This document shows, one piece after another, positions 26,812 to 33,571 of a stretch of 64,000 nucleotides of DNA. The translations under genes and the position numbers were made by a program. Origin of the DNA: JBBSDP01 sp038240605 (GTDB taxonomy: Bacteria > Planctomycetota > Phycisphaerae > Tepidisphaerales > Tepidisphaeraceae); the NCBI GenBank assembly GCA_038240605.1, contig JBBSDP010000015.1, positions 1 through 64,000 on the forward strand, in the 5' to 3' direction. The notes beneath the pieces are model-generated. The model had not been told where the DNA came from. It ran no database searches and saw only the letters and a program-made list of their open reading frames with translations. Positions within the stretch are counted from its first letter, which is position 1. Each line of letters begins with the position of its first letter.

Positions 26812-27573
26812 ATGCCCATGCGCCTCGTGACAGATGATGACGCCGCCCCCATCGGGGTGGAAACGGCCGACACGGAGGAAACGGAATTGCGCGCGGAAGC
26901 GGAGCCTAACGGCGAGCCAGAACACGTGAATCGTGAAACGCCGGGAGACGAGCCCGTCGATGGCGAGGTCGAATCCCATTCTGATTCATTGGGGGACGAT
27001 GATGCAGCCTCGATCGATCCGAGCGTCATCGAAGCCCTTCTGCTGGGCACTCACCACCCGCTGACAGCCGGCCGCCTGGCGGAATTGATGGACCTCCCCA
27101 GCACCCGCCCCGTTCGCAACGCAATCCAACAGCTTAACGTCGCCTACGAGGCGGGCGGACGCGCCTTCCGAATCGAGCAAGTCGCGGGCGGATACCAGAT
27201 CCTCACGCTCCCCCGCTACGGCGATCACCTGAAGAAGCTGCACCAGCGCGAGATCGACGCCAAGTTGACCAAGGCAGCGCTCGAGACGCTCGCGATCATC
27301 GCCTACAAGCAGCCCATCCTGCGCGCCGACGTGGAAGCGATCCGCGGGGTGGCATGCGGCGAGACGATCCGCAGCCTGATGGAAAAACACCTGGTCAAGA
27401 TCGCCGGCCGAGCCGAGGAGCCGGGCCGTCCGATTCTCTACGGCACGACCAAGCGCTTCCTGGAACTGTTCGGCCTCAACAGCCTCAAGGATCTCCCGCA
27501 ACCCGAAGCCGGCGCCAAGCCTCCCCTTCCGGCGGCGCCCCGAACCGAAGAGCCGCCCTCAGCTGAAACGTGA
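26812..27573 (+). CDS. scpB: Segregation and condensation protein B
   Basis: 253 residues, longer than typical ScpB (~190-200) because of an acidic N-terminal extension of about 65 residues (DTEETELRAEAEPNGE). The core has two winged helices: DPSVIEALLLGTHHPLTAGR, then FRIEQVAGGYQILTLPRYG and the conserved LTKAALETLAIIAYKQPILR with EAIRGVACGETIRSL. ScpB joins ScpA and SMC to form the condensin complex that compacts the chromosome. No scpA is adjacent; the usual partner must lie elsewhere. Part of the acidic extension shares a 13-nt word with the hairpin repeat downstream. The stop codon lies inside that inverted repeat. Confidence 0.93.
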   Translation: MPMRLVTDDDAAPIGVETADTEETELRAEAEPNGEPEHVNRETPGDEPVDGEVESHSDSLGDDDAASIDPSVIEALLLGTHHPLTAGRLAELMDLPSTRPVRNAIQQLNVAYEAGGRAFRIEQVAGGYQILTLPRYGDHLKKLHQREIDAKLTKAALETLAIIAYKQPILRADVEAIRGVACGETIRSLMEKHLVKIAGRAEEPGRPILYGTTKRFLELFGLNSLKDLPQPEAGAKPPLPAAPRTEEPPSAET

Positions 27574-27638
27574 AGACGTGAATCGTGAGTAGACGCGGAG
27601 ACGAATGCCTTCTCACGTTTCACGTCTTCACGTTTCAG
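27563..27638. repeat. 27-bp inverted repeat over the scpB stop codon
   Basis: Left arm 27563-27589 and right arm 27612-27638 are reverse complements with one mismatch in 27 bases, around a 22-nt loop. Each arm is itself built of short repeats related to ACGTGAA (TTTCACG on the other strand). The scpB stop codon (27571-27573) lies inside the left arm. No T-run follows, so it is not a classic intrinsic terminator, although it would form a very stable RNA hairpin. Confidence 0.85.
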
Positions 27639-27640
27639 AG

Positions 27641-27697
27641 TCTGGCTCAGGCTTCAGGATCTGGCTCATGTTTCAGGGTCCGGCTCACGCTTCAGGT
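27641..27697. repeat. Three tandem 19-bp degenerate repeats
   Basis: Units 27641-27659, 27660-27678 and 27679-27697 read TCTGGCTCAGGCTTCAGGA and close variants (third unit begins TCCGGCTCACGC). They follow the scpB hairpin directly and precede the next gene by 40 bp. Each unit contains the GGCTCA and TTCAGG words. No coding role is seen. Confidence 0.8.
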
Positions 27698-27737
27698 GAA
27701 ATGGTACGATGGGATCGGGCGCCAACTTCGAGGCATC

Positions 27738-28031
27738 ATGAAATTCAAAGTCAGTGGATCCAATCGCGAGAGTGGCGCGAGAATGACCCTCGAATTCGAG
27801 GCCGAGAGCCGCGCGGCCGCCGAACGCAAGGCGACGAACGCGGGGATGAGCGTCAACCGGGTCGAGGAGATCAGCGAGGGCCACGTCGGCCATGCCGCCG
27901 ACCCGAGCACCGCGCGTCGTTCTTCAGGCCCCGGATCGGTGGCGAAGCTGATCCAGATCCTGATCCTGCTGGCGATCATTGCCGCCGTCTTCCACTTCTG
28001 GCCGCAGATCATGCATCGGATTCGAAAGTAG
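27738..28031 (+). CDS. Small protein with a C-terminal membrane helix
   Basis: 97 residues from the ATG at 27738, chosen because the preceding frame runs through the 19-bp tandem repeats. Residues 1-48 (MKFKVSGSNRESGARMTLEF, then ESRAAAERKATNAGMSVNRV) form a beta-alpha-beta unit like the small N-terminal domains on planctomycete membrane proteins that act as tags for larger assemblies. A Ser/Gly-rich linker and one membrane helix follow (LIQILILLAIIAAVFHFWP, ~73-91). Function unknown. It lies 164 bp after scpB and is convergent with the nucleotidyltransferase gene. Confidence 0.7.
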   Translation: MKFKVSGSNRESGARMTLEFEAESRAAAERKATNAGMSVNRVEEISEGHVGHAADPSTARRSSGPGSVAKLIQILILLAIIAAVFHFWPQIMHRIRK

Positions 28032-28053
28032 ATTGAGGGGATCGCTCACCTTT

Positions 28054-28533
28054 TCACGAATCGACTGGGGGCAGGTTCTCCAGGTCCAGTCGATCCTTCG
28101 TTCGGCCCGCGACCTGTTTCATTTGCCGCAGCCAGGCCAGCGACGCGTAGCGATTGCCATCGAGCTCCATGCCTGACTCGAACAGGACGTTCACGTCCGC
28201 CTCCGGCAGGCCTGGCACATAGTCGAACAGGTCGAGAAAGCCGTGTCGTGTCACAAGCATCATGAGCCGCGTGGCCTGAATGTATTGGAACGTGACAGCG
28301 TACAATCGCTCCAACCTTGTGGCAGGGTCGATGTCGGAACCAATGTACCTGGCGTCAAGTTCGGTCAGGGCTGCAAGAAGGGAATGCTCCGCCTGCGGTG
28401 AACGGAGCCAAAGGACATCGGTGTCCTCCGTTGCACGCGCGTAGCCATGGGCGTTGACGGCCAGACCACCGATGACGACGAACGGCACCTGATGGCGCCG
28501 GAGCGCCTGCAACAACTCCATTTCACCCGACAT
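28054..28533 (-). CDS. Minimal nucleotidyltransferase (AbiEii/MNT-like), second gene of a coupled pair
   Basis: 159 residues from the ATG at 28533; the upstream start at 28557 would add eight residues. The nucleotidyltransferase fold signature is intact: a glycine pair in VVIGGLAVNAHGYARATEDT (G22, G23) followed by the metal-binding D37 and D39 (DTDVLW). The C-terminal TKDRLDLENL matches the closing motif of AbiEii/DUF6036-type proteins. Such enzymes transfer nucleotides to RNA or protein, and many are toxins. Its ATG overlaps the end of the 71-residue gene by 11 bp, so translation is coupled. That layout is toxin-antitoxin-like, though the small partner is not a recognised antitoxin. Confidence 0.8.
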   Translation of the reverse strand: MSGEMELLQALRRHQVPFVVIGGLAVNAHGYARATEDTDVLWLRSPQAEHSLLAALTELDARYIGSDIDPATRLERLYAVTFQYIQATRLMMLVTRHGFLDLFDYVPGLPEADVNVLFESGMELDGNRYASLAWLRQMKQVAGRTKDRLDLENLPPVDS

Positions 28534-28738
28534 GAGGGTCTCGCGCGTCAATCGCACGAGCCTTGTAATTTCGTTTTAGAAAATGGGCGTATGCTTCTGG
28601 ATTCTTCCGAAGCGTTTCCCACATCGCCTGCTGCCGCGCGAACATCTCGCGCACCCGTACTTCGGGCGTTTTCTGCAAGGCGAGCGCTCGTCTCAATCGA
28701 TCCCGGCGGGCGAGCTGTTGGGCGAGGTCTGCCTCCAT
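28523..28738 (-). CDS. Small basic helical protein paired with the nucleotidyltransferase
   Basis: 71 residues, almost wholly helical and charged (LAQQLARRDRLRRALALQK; QQAMWETLRKNPEAYAHFLK), ending RNYKARAIDARDPHVG. No known domain is visible. Small proteins with an NPEAYAHFLKRN-type motif precede nucleotidyltransferase genes elsewhere in planctomycetes, as far as I can recall, which suggests a conserved partner: antitoxin, adaptor or substrate-binding subunit. It begins 36 bp after the rtcB stop on the same strand and overlaps the nucleotidyltransferase gene by 11 bp. Confidence 0.65.
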   Translation of the reverse strand: MEADLAQQLARRDRLRRALALQKTPEVRVREMFARQQAMWETLRKNPEAYAHFLKRNYKARAIDARDPHVG

Positions 28739-28746
28739 GGCCGGCG

Positions 28747-28752
28747 ATTATA
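28747..28752 (-). promoter_or_regulatory. Candidate -10 box giving a near-leaderless transcript
   Basis: In the 36-bp gap between rtcB and the 71-residue gene the minus strand reads TATAAT, eight bases before the ATG at 28738. A start at the usual distance would produce a nearly leaderless mRNA for the small-protein/nucleotidyltransferase pair. No good -35 element is seen 16-18 bp upstream (ATGCGC or GATGCG), so this is tentative. Confidence 0.3.
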
Positions 28753-28774
28753 CCGCGGACGCGACGCCCGCGCA

Positions 28775-29920
28775 TCACCTCCCCTTGTAAACCAGCAACG
28801 GGCGCAGGGTCCGTGTCACCGGCACCAGTTCCTGCTGTGCCGCCATGACACGGCGGACATCTTTGTAAGATCGGGGCGATTCCTCTCGCAATACATCGTG
28901 CAGGCGCGGGTCGAACCAGACGCCTTCCATCTGCCGGCGAAGATCCTGGCGATCGAACCGCTCGCGGGCGGCGTGGCGAGACAGGAGACGGCCGGCGCCG
29001 TGGGCGCTGGAGCGCAGCGCCGCTTCGCATCCGAGCCCTTCCACGTGGTAACTTATCGTCCCCATCGACCCCGGCACCACGCCGGCCGAACCGGCGTCGG
29101 CGGGCATGGCTCCTTTTCGGTGCACGAGAAGCGATCGTCCGAAGTGTGATTCGCGCTGGACGTGATTGTGATCGCAGCCGATTTCGAGCGGCTCGACTGG
29201 TTCAATCCCGAACAGCGTTCGCACCGCTTCCACCACTTCGCTTCCCATCGCGCGTCGATTGGCCTTGGCGTACCGCCGGGCCCAGTCCTGATCGTGGAGG
29301 TACGCCTGGCCGTCGGTCGTATCGGTATTGAGCGCCATCATCGAGGCGGAGCGAATGACCGCGCGGGAAAGATGGTGCCGTTTCACTTCCTGGCCAAGTG
29401 CGCGCGATCCACTGTGGATCATGACCCAGAGCCGTCCATCCTCATCGGTCTGCATCTCGACGAAATGGTTGCCGCCGCCCAGCGTTCCGAGCTGGAGCTT
29501 CCCCTCGTCAATTGCAAGTGATCGCAGCGTGGCGTGCGATAGCTCGTTGACGTTCAACTCCGACAAACCGTACGCCCGCGATCGATGCCTCCGTTGGGCA
29601 GGAATCCGATCGCCCGGCGCGCGCAGGAGTGCCCCGGCGTTCGCCGGGTCGCGCAGCAGGTCGGCGGACGCGTCGAAAGCGATCGCCAGCATGCCGCACC
29701 CGATGTCGCCGCCAACTGCGGACGGATAGACGAGACGCCGAGTGGCCATTGCCGTCCCAACGCAGACGTCACCGGCCAGGTGAACGTCAGGCATCACGGC
29801 GATGTGCACGACGTCCTCGGCAGGGCGGACGCGTTCGAGCGCCTGCCGCGCCGAAAGTTCCATCGGCATCGCCAGCCAGATGCGAACTGGCGCTGCCTCG
29901 GTCAAATCGGAACTGCTCAT
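28775..29920 (-). CDS. rtcB: RNA-splicing ligase RtcB
   Basis: 381 residues, slightly shorter than E. coli RtcB (~408). The family's motifs are complete and in order: VMPDVHLAG, YPSAVGGDIGCGM (metal-binding Cys75), LGTLGGGNHFVE, MIHSGSRALG, CDHNHVQ, VHRKGAMPA, PGSMGTISYHV, RSSAHGAGRLLSR (the His that becomes guanylylated, near residue 308) and ESPRSYKDV. RtcB joins RNA ends bearing a 2',3'-cyclic phosphate or 3'-phosphate to 5'-OH ends, using GTP and Mn(II), and acts in the cytoplasm. Its ATG overlaps the stop of the RbfA-like gene (ATGA), so the two are co-translated. No archease gene is next to it. Confidence 0.96.
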   Translation of the reverse strand: MSSSDLTEAAPVRIWLAMPMELSARQALERVRPAEDVVHIAVMPDVHLAGDVCVGTAMATRRLVYPSAVGGDIGCGMLAIAFDASADLLRDPANAGALLRAPGDRIPAQRRHRSRAYGLSELNVNELSHATLRSLAIDEGKLQLGTLGGGNHFVEMQTDEDGRLWVMIHSGSRALGQEVKRHHLSRAVIRSASMMALNTDTTDGQAYLHDQDWARRYAKANRRAMGSEVVEAVRTLFGIEPVEPLEIGCDHNHVQRESHFGRSLLVHRKGAMPADAGSAGVVPGSMGTISYHVEGLGCEAALRSSAHGAGRLLSRHAARERFDRQDLRRQMEGVWFDPRLHDVLREESPRSYKDVRRVMAAQQELVPVTRTLRPLLVYKGR

Positions 29921-30366
29921 GATGTGCCCCCTTCCGATCCGCCCTGCGTCGCCGGCACTGCCACGAAGGACAGCCCGGGCACGCGCTCTCGGGAGATTGA
30001 GTCCGCGACAACCGCGCGCAGCCGCGGCGCTTCGGCCTCGAGACGCGCCATGACCGCGGCGGCTGAAACGTTCGACTCCGCCGGCACGGTCACGCGGACC
30101 AGCAGGTGCGAAGGCCCTCCCATCGGCTCGACCGTATCGACGGAAACGTCCGCCAGGACGTCGGCGGCGGCGCGCTCTCCGTCAAGCGACACGATCAGCG
30201 CCCGCTGCACCTGGCGGCAGAGCTGAAGGGTTTTGCGATCACACTTCGGATCCCACCTCGGTCGATCCGCTTCGACGGTGTCGGCCCCGAACAGGGCGCG
30301 TTCAAACACATCTTCGGCCGACGCTTCGCGCGCGCGGCCGCTCCATCGCTTCTTTCGATGTCTCAC
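29917..30366 (-). CDS. RbfA-like ribosome-binding protein coupled to RtcB
   Basis: 149 residues from a GTG at 30366. After a very basic N-terminus (RHRKKRWSGRAREA) comes a region compatible with the RbfA fold, a KH-like alpha-beta domain: DRKTLQLCRQVQRALIVSL, then a strand pattern (VLADVSVDTVEP, HLLVRVTVP), a helix (SAAAVMARLEAEAPRLRAVV) and the closing RVPGLSFVAVP, which resembles the lR..PeL.F end of RbfA. Canonical RbfA binds 16S rRNA during 30S maturation; here the sequence is divergent and the assignment is by pattern. Its TGA overlaps the rtcB ATG by four bases, which strongly links it to RNA ligation. Confidence 0.6.
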   Translation of the reverse strand: MRHRKKRWSGRAREASAEDVFERALFGADTVEADRPRWDPKCDRKTLQLCRQVQRALIVSLDGERAAADVLADVSVDTVEPMGGPSHLLVRVTVPAESNVSAAAVMARLEAEAPRLRAVVADSISRERVPGLSFVAVPATQGGSEGGTS

Positions 30367-30575
30367 AAATGCTCCTCGGTATCCGCGCGCACGAATGCAT
30401 CGCGCCGGGATTCGTTATTCAAAAATCAAAACGGAGAGACGCCGGTCGCTTAGCGACTGACAAGAGGGAGGATGGATTGAAGAAGTCGCATGGAAAACCT
30501 CGGGCCAGGGGCCTGTTGGCGGGCAATCTAAACAACCCGCGCACAAAATTCCAGAAAAATCCATCTTCTCACGTG

Positions 30576-30596
30576 GCATGGGCGCCCCGCCCATGC
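30576..30596. repeat. Perfect 9-bp hairpin with 3-nt loop
   Basis: Arms GCATGGGCG (30576-30584) and CGCCCATGC (30588-30596) surround CCC. GC-rich words of this kind (GGGCG...CGCCC) are dispersed in planctomycete intergenic DNA to my knowledge. There is no T-run, so it is unlikely to be a terminator. Confidence 0.6.
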
Positions 30597-30731
30597 AGGC
30601 GTGTATTCACGCCCACTCGGCCGTACTCAGCGGGGATCATCATGAGCGCAGCGTTCTTTTGCATACGGGTGAAATGCTGCGGCCTTGGTACATCAGCGGA
30701 GTACCGCCGATGGCCACGGGGTACCGCAGCC

Positions 30732-30750
30732 CACGGGCGAGGCGCCCGTG
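30732..30750. repeat. Perfect 8-bp hairpin with 3-nt loop
   Basis: Arms CACGGGCG (30732-30739) and CGCCCGTG (30743-30750) surround AGG. It shares the GGGCG/CGCCC core and the loop size of the hairpin at 30576-30596, about 150 bp away. Confidence 0.6.
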
Positions 30751-30896
30751 CTACGGTAATCGCATCGACTTCCGACCCCTTCTCGATCGTGAGGTGGCCG
30801 CGTGAGAGAAATCACCGCGAGGCTGCTACGATCTTCCGCGCCGGCGCGGCAGGAGCGATCGGCTCGCGACATTCAACCTCCAGGGAGACGATCACG

Positions 30897-33023
30897 ATGC
30901 GGAAGGACTCACGTCTGAATCCAGCGAGCCGTCGATGGTTGGGAGAGACATCGCGGCCGGCCTTCGAAACGCTTGAATCGCGAACGATGCTCACCACGGT
31001 CCCGACCGGCTTCAGTCAGACGCTGGTCGCCAGCGGCTTTGGCAGCCCCTCCGCCTTTGACGTGACGCAGGACGGACGGGTCCTCGTCGCCGTGCAGACC
31101 GGCGACGTGCGCGTGATTCGCCACGGCGTCCTGCTTCCCACTCCCTTTGTGCACCTGACGGTCGACTCCAACGGGGAACGCGGCCTGCTCGGCGTCGTGG
31201 AAGACCCCAACTTCGCCAGCAACCATTTCGTCTACGTTTATCACACCGTTCCGGCAGCCGGCGCCGCGGCGCCGTTCAATGAGATCAGCCGCTTCACTGC
31301 CGACCCCGCCAATCCCGATGTGGCGCTCGCCAGCAGCCAGGTCGACATTCTCAAGCTGAACGATTTGAGCGGCGCGACGAACCATAACGGCGGCGCGATG
31401 CATTTCGGAACCGATGGAATGCTGTACGTCGGCGTTGGCGAGAATGCGAATCCGGCCAACTCACAAACGCTTTCCAACCTGCTCGGCAAAGTGCTGCGGA
31501 TTGATGTCTCCAAAATCCAGCCGGGCGATCCGATCAACGATGCGGCAAAGCTCGTCCCCGCCGGCAACCCATTCATCAGCTCGACCAACGGATTGATCAA
31601 CGGCGCGATCTACGCACTCGGTTTCCGAAATCCATTCTCGTTCGCGGTTCAGCCCGGCACCGGCACGATCTACATCAACGACGTCGGTCAGGATACCTGG
31701 GAAGAGATCGACCTGCTGACGGCGGGAAGGAACTACGGCTGGAACAAGAGCGAGGGCTTCGCCAATCCGAATCCGCCAGCCGGCCTGGGGCCGGGCGCCT
31801 ATCAGGATCCGCTGCTGGCCTACAACCATAGCGGTGGGCCGTCGGGCGGCGGGGTCGCGATCGTCGGCGGAACGTTCTATAACCCGCCTGCAGGCGTCGC
31901 CAACCCGTTCCCCGCCTCGTTTGTCGGCAAGTACTTCTACGAGGACGTGGGCAAGGACTTCATCCGCGTCTTCGACCCCGCCAACCCTGGCTCCCTCGCG
32001 ACGCCCGATACCTCCAGCGCCTTCGCCACGGCAACCGAGGGCGCGCCCGTTGACATGGCGGTGGCGCCAGACGGGGGAATCTATTACCTCGCTCGCGTGA
32101 ACGGCGGCGAGCTGATGGAAATTTCGTTCACCAACACCTCCGTTCCCACCATCACCACCCAGCCGGCCAGCCAGACCGCCGCCGCGGGTGGCGACGCGGC
32201 GTTCAACGTGTCGGCCAGCGGACCGGGAACGCTCCGCTACCAATGGCAGCGGAATGATGGACCGGCGGGCGCCTTCGCCGACATTGCCGGCGCCACTTTC
32301 GTGGGTTTCACGCTGCGCGGCGCACAGTCGACCGATAAAGCTGCACAATTCCGCGTCTTGGTCAGCAACGACAACGGCAGCGTGACCAGCGACCCGGCGA
32401 GCCTCGCGGTGGTCGCGGACCAGGCGCCAGTGCCGGAGATCAAAATCGTGAGCGGGTTGCGGCGCGGTCTATTCGACGCCGGCCGAGCCATTCACTTCAA
32501 GCTCTCCGCGACCGATGCCGAGGACGGGCGCGAGCCGGCGAGCCGATTCACGTACCAGGTGGATTACGTTACCAGTCTGAACGCCACGCCGGGCGGAGTG
32601 GTCCGGCCGTTCGTGCAGGCGACGCACGGCGTCGAAAGCGCGAAGTTCACGCCGGCGCGGGTCGGCCCCTATACGCTTACCGACGTTCTCTACCGCATCA
32701 CGTTCACCGTGACCGACGCGAGCGGCTTGAGCTCAACGGTCTTGCGCGAGCTGTCGCCCAACGTCAGCCGTATCACGCTCAAGACGCGCCCCGACAGCCT
32801 GACGCTCAACGTGGATGGCCAACCGACGGTCGCGCCGACATCGTTCGATTCCGTCGTCGGGTTCGCGCGCCTGCTCGATGCGCCGACCTCGCAGCAGAAC
32901 ATCGTCGCGAACTACGTTTTCGCCTCCTGGTCCGATCACCGCCCGGCGTCGCACTCGATCATCACGCACGTGGCCAACACGACCTACACTGTTCGGTACC
33001 GCACCATTCTGACAGGAGGATGA
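30897..33023 (+). CDS. Exported PQQ-dependent sugar-dehydrogenase-like protein with Ig-like domain
   Basis: 708 residues from the ATG at 30897, preceded by AGGGAG; the long upstream frame is noise. The N-terminus lacks a classical signal but carries FETLESRTMLTT near residues 23-34, a LEPR-XLL-like motif found at the start of many exported planctomycete proteins. Residues ~35-390 match the glucose/sorbosone dehydrogenase propeller (GSDH): TGDVRVIRHG, GERGLLGVVEDPNF, NHNGGAMHFGTDGMLYVGVG, ALGFRNPFSFAVQPG and DVGQDTWEEIDLLTAGRNYG. An immunoglobulin-like domain follows (PTITTQPASQTAAAGGDAAF, ~400-490), then a PKD-like beta region. It probably oxidises a sugar outside the cytoplasm using PQQ; no pqq genes are nearby. 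Confidence 0.85.
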   Translation: MRKDSRLNPASRRWLGETSRPAFETLESRTMLTTVPTGFSQTLVASGFGSPSAFDVTQDGRVLVAVQTGDVRVIRHGVLLPTPFVHLTVDSNGERGLLGVVEDPNFASNHFVYVYHTVPAAGAAAPFNEISRFTADPANPDVALASSQVDILKLNDLSGATNHNGGAMHFGTDGMLYVGVGENANPANSQTLSNLLGKVLRIDVSKIQPGDPINDAAKLVPAGNPFISSTNGLINGAIYALGFRNPFSFAVQPGTGTIYINDVGQDTWEEIDLLTAGRNYGWNKSEGFANPNPPAGLGPGAYQDPLLAYNHSGGPSGGGVAIVGGTFYNPPAGVANPFPASFVGKYFYEDVGKDFIRVFDPANPGSLATPDTSSAFATATEGAPVDMAVAPDGGIYYLARVNGGELMEISFTNTSVPTITTQPASQTAAAGGDAAFNVSASGPGTLRYQWQRNDGPAGAFADIAGATFVGFTLRGAQSTDKAAQFRVLVSNDNGSVTSDPASLAVVADQAPVPEIKIVSGLRRGLFDAGRAIHFKLSATDAEDGREPASRFTYQVDYVTSLNATPGGVVRPFVQATHGVESAKFTPARVGPYTLTDVLYRITFTVTDASGLSSTVLRELSPNVSRITLKTRPDSLTLNVDGQPTVAPTSFDSVVGFARLLDAPTSQQNIVANYVFASWSDHRPASHSIITHVANTTYTVRYRTILTGG

Positions 33024-33071
33024 TCGCCGGATTTCGTGAAGCACCCTTGAACACTTTGAAAGGAGACTCTC

Positions 33072-33452
33072 ATGAGCAGCACGTTTGAAGTCGGGAAAAA
33101 ACTGGTGGAATTGTGCAATCAAGGCAAGGCCATGGAGGCGATCAAGACGCTCTATAGCCCCAACATCGTCAGCACTGAGGCGATGGCCATGCCCGACATG
33201 CCGGCGCGTCAGGAAGGCCTGCCCGCGATCATCGGCAAAGCCGAATGGTGGGAGAAGAATCACGAGGTCCACAGCGGCCAAGCCGAAGGTCCCTGGCCGC
33301 ACGGCGACCGCTTCATCGTCCGCTTCAAGTACGACGTCACCGCCAAAGCCGGCCCCATGGCCGGCAAGCGCATGAAGCTCGACGAGGCCGCTCTGTATAC
33401 CGTCAAGGACGGCAAGGTCGTCCAGGAAGAATTCTTCTATCACATGGGATGA
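33072..33452 (+). CDS. SnoaL-like (NTF2-fold) protein
   Basis: 126 residues: three N-terminal helices (EVGKKLVELCNQGKAMEAIK, TLYSPNIVSTEA) followed by a curved beta sheet (DRFIVRFKYDVTAKA, KLDEAALYTVKDGKVVQEEF, FYHMG). This is the NTF2-like cone fold of SnoaL and ketosteroid-isomerase-like proteins, which bind small hydrophobic ligands or act as isomerases. The exact role is not visible. It lies 48 bp after the sugar-dehydrogenase-like gene, with GAAAGGAG just upstream of its ATG, and is followed by a heptamer hairpin array. Confidence 0.8.
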   Translation: MSSTFEVGKKLVELCNQGKAMEAIKTLYSPNIVSTEAMAMPDMPARQEGLPAIIGKAEWWEKNHEVHSGQAEGPWPHGDRFIVRFKYDVTAKAGPMAGKRMKLDEAALYTVKDGKVVQEEFFYHMG

Positions 33453-33455
33453 CAG

Positions 33456-33557
33456 TCGAACGTTGGACGTTGGACGTTGAACGTTGAACGTTGAACGTTG
33501 AACGTTGATAAAATCAAACGTTCAACGTCCAACGCTCAACATCCAACGTTCAACGTC
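33456..33557. repeat. Heptamer array forming a long imperfect hairpin
   Basis: Seven tandem copies of a 7-nt word (TGAACGT/TGGACGT) fill about 33456-33507. After a short loop around TAAAAT come about six degenerate inverted copies (ACGTTCA, ACGTCCA, ACGCTCA and so on) to 33557. The two arms can pair over roughly 45 bp. It starts four bases after the stop of the SnoaL-like gene and ends 15 bp before the DUF1697 start, so it fills the whole spacer. No T-run follows. Confidence 0.9.
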
Positions 33558-33571
33558 ATTGCTTCCGTCAG

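Larger units (their letters stand above)
30367..30896. other. Intergenic region, 530 bp, with two short-loop hairpins
   Basis: No credible gene lies here: an open frame starting at 30369 runs through the region into the next gene but has noise-like composition. Two perfect hairpins with three-nucleotide loops occur (30576-30596 and 30732-30750), listed separately. The region holds the divergent promoters for the RbfA-like/rtcB genes and the PQQ-dehydrogenase-like gene. Confidence 0.5.

Noticed and set aside
27563..27638. The scpB inverted repeat as an intrinsic terminator
   Set aside because: The arms are 27 bp, the loop is 22 nt and no T-run follows, so it lacks the hallmark of Rho-independent termination.
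30369..30896. N-terminal extension of the sugar-dehydrogenase-like protein back to 30369
   Set aside because: The extra 176 codons run through two palindromic repeats and have no domain; AGGGAG before the ATG at 30897 and the LEPR-XLL-like motif support the later start.
33456..33557. The repeat array as a CRISPR
   Set aside because: The unit is 7 nt without spacers and the second half is inverted; there are no cas genes.
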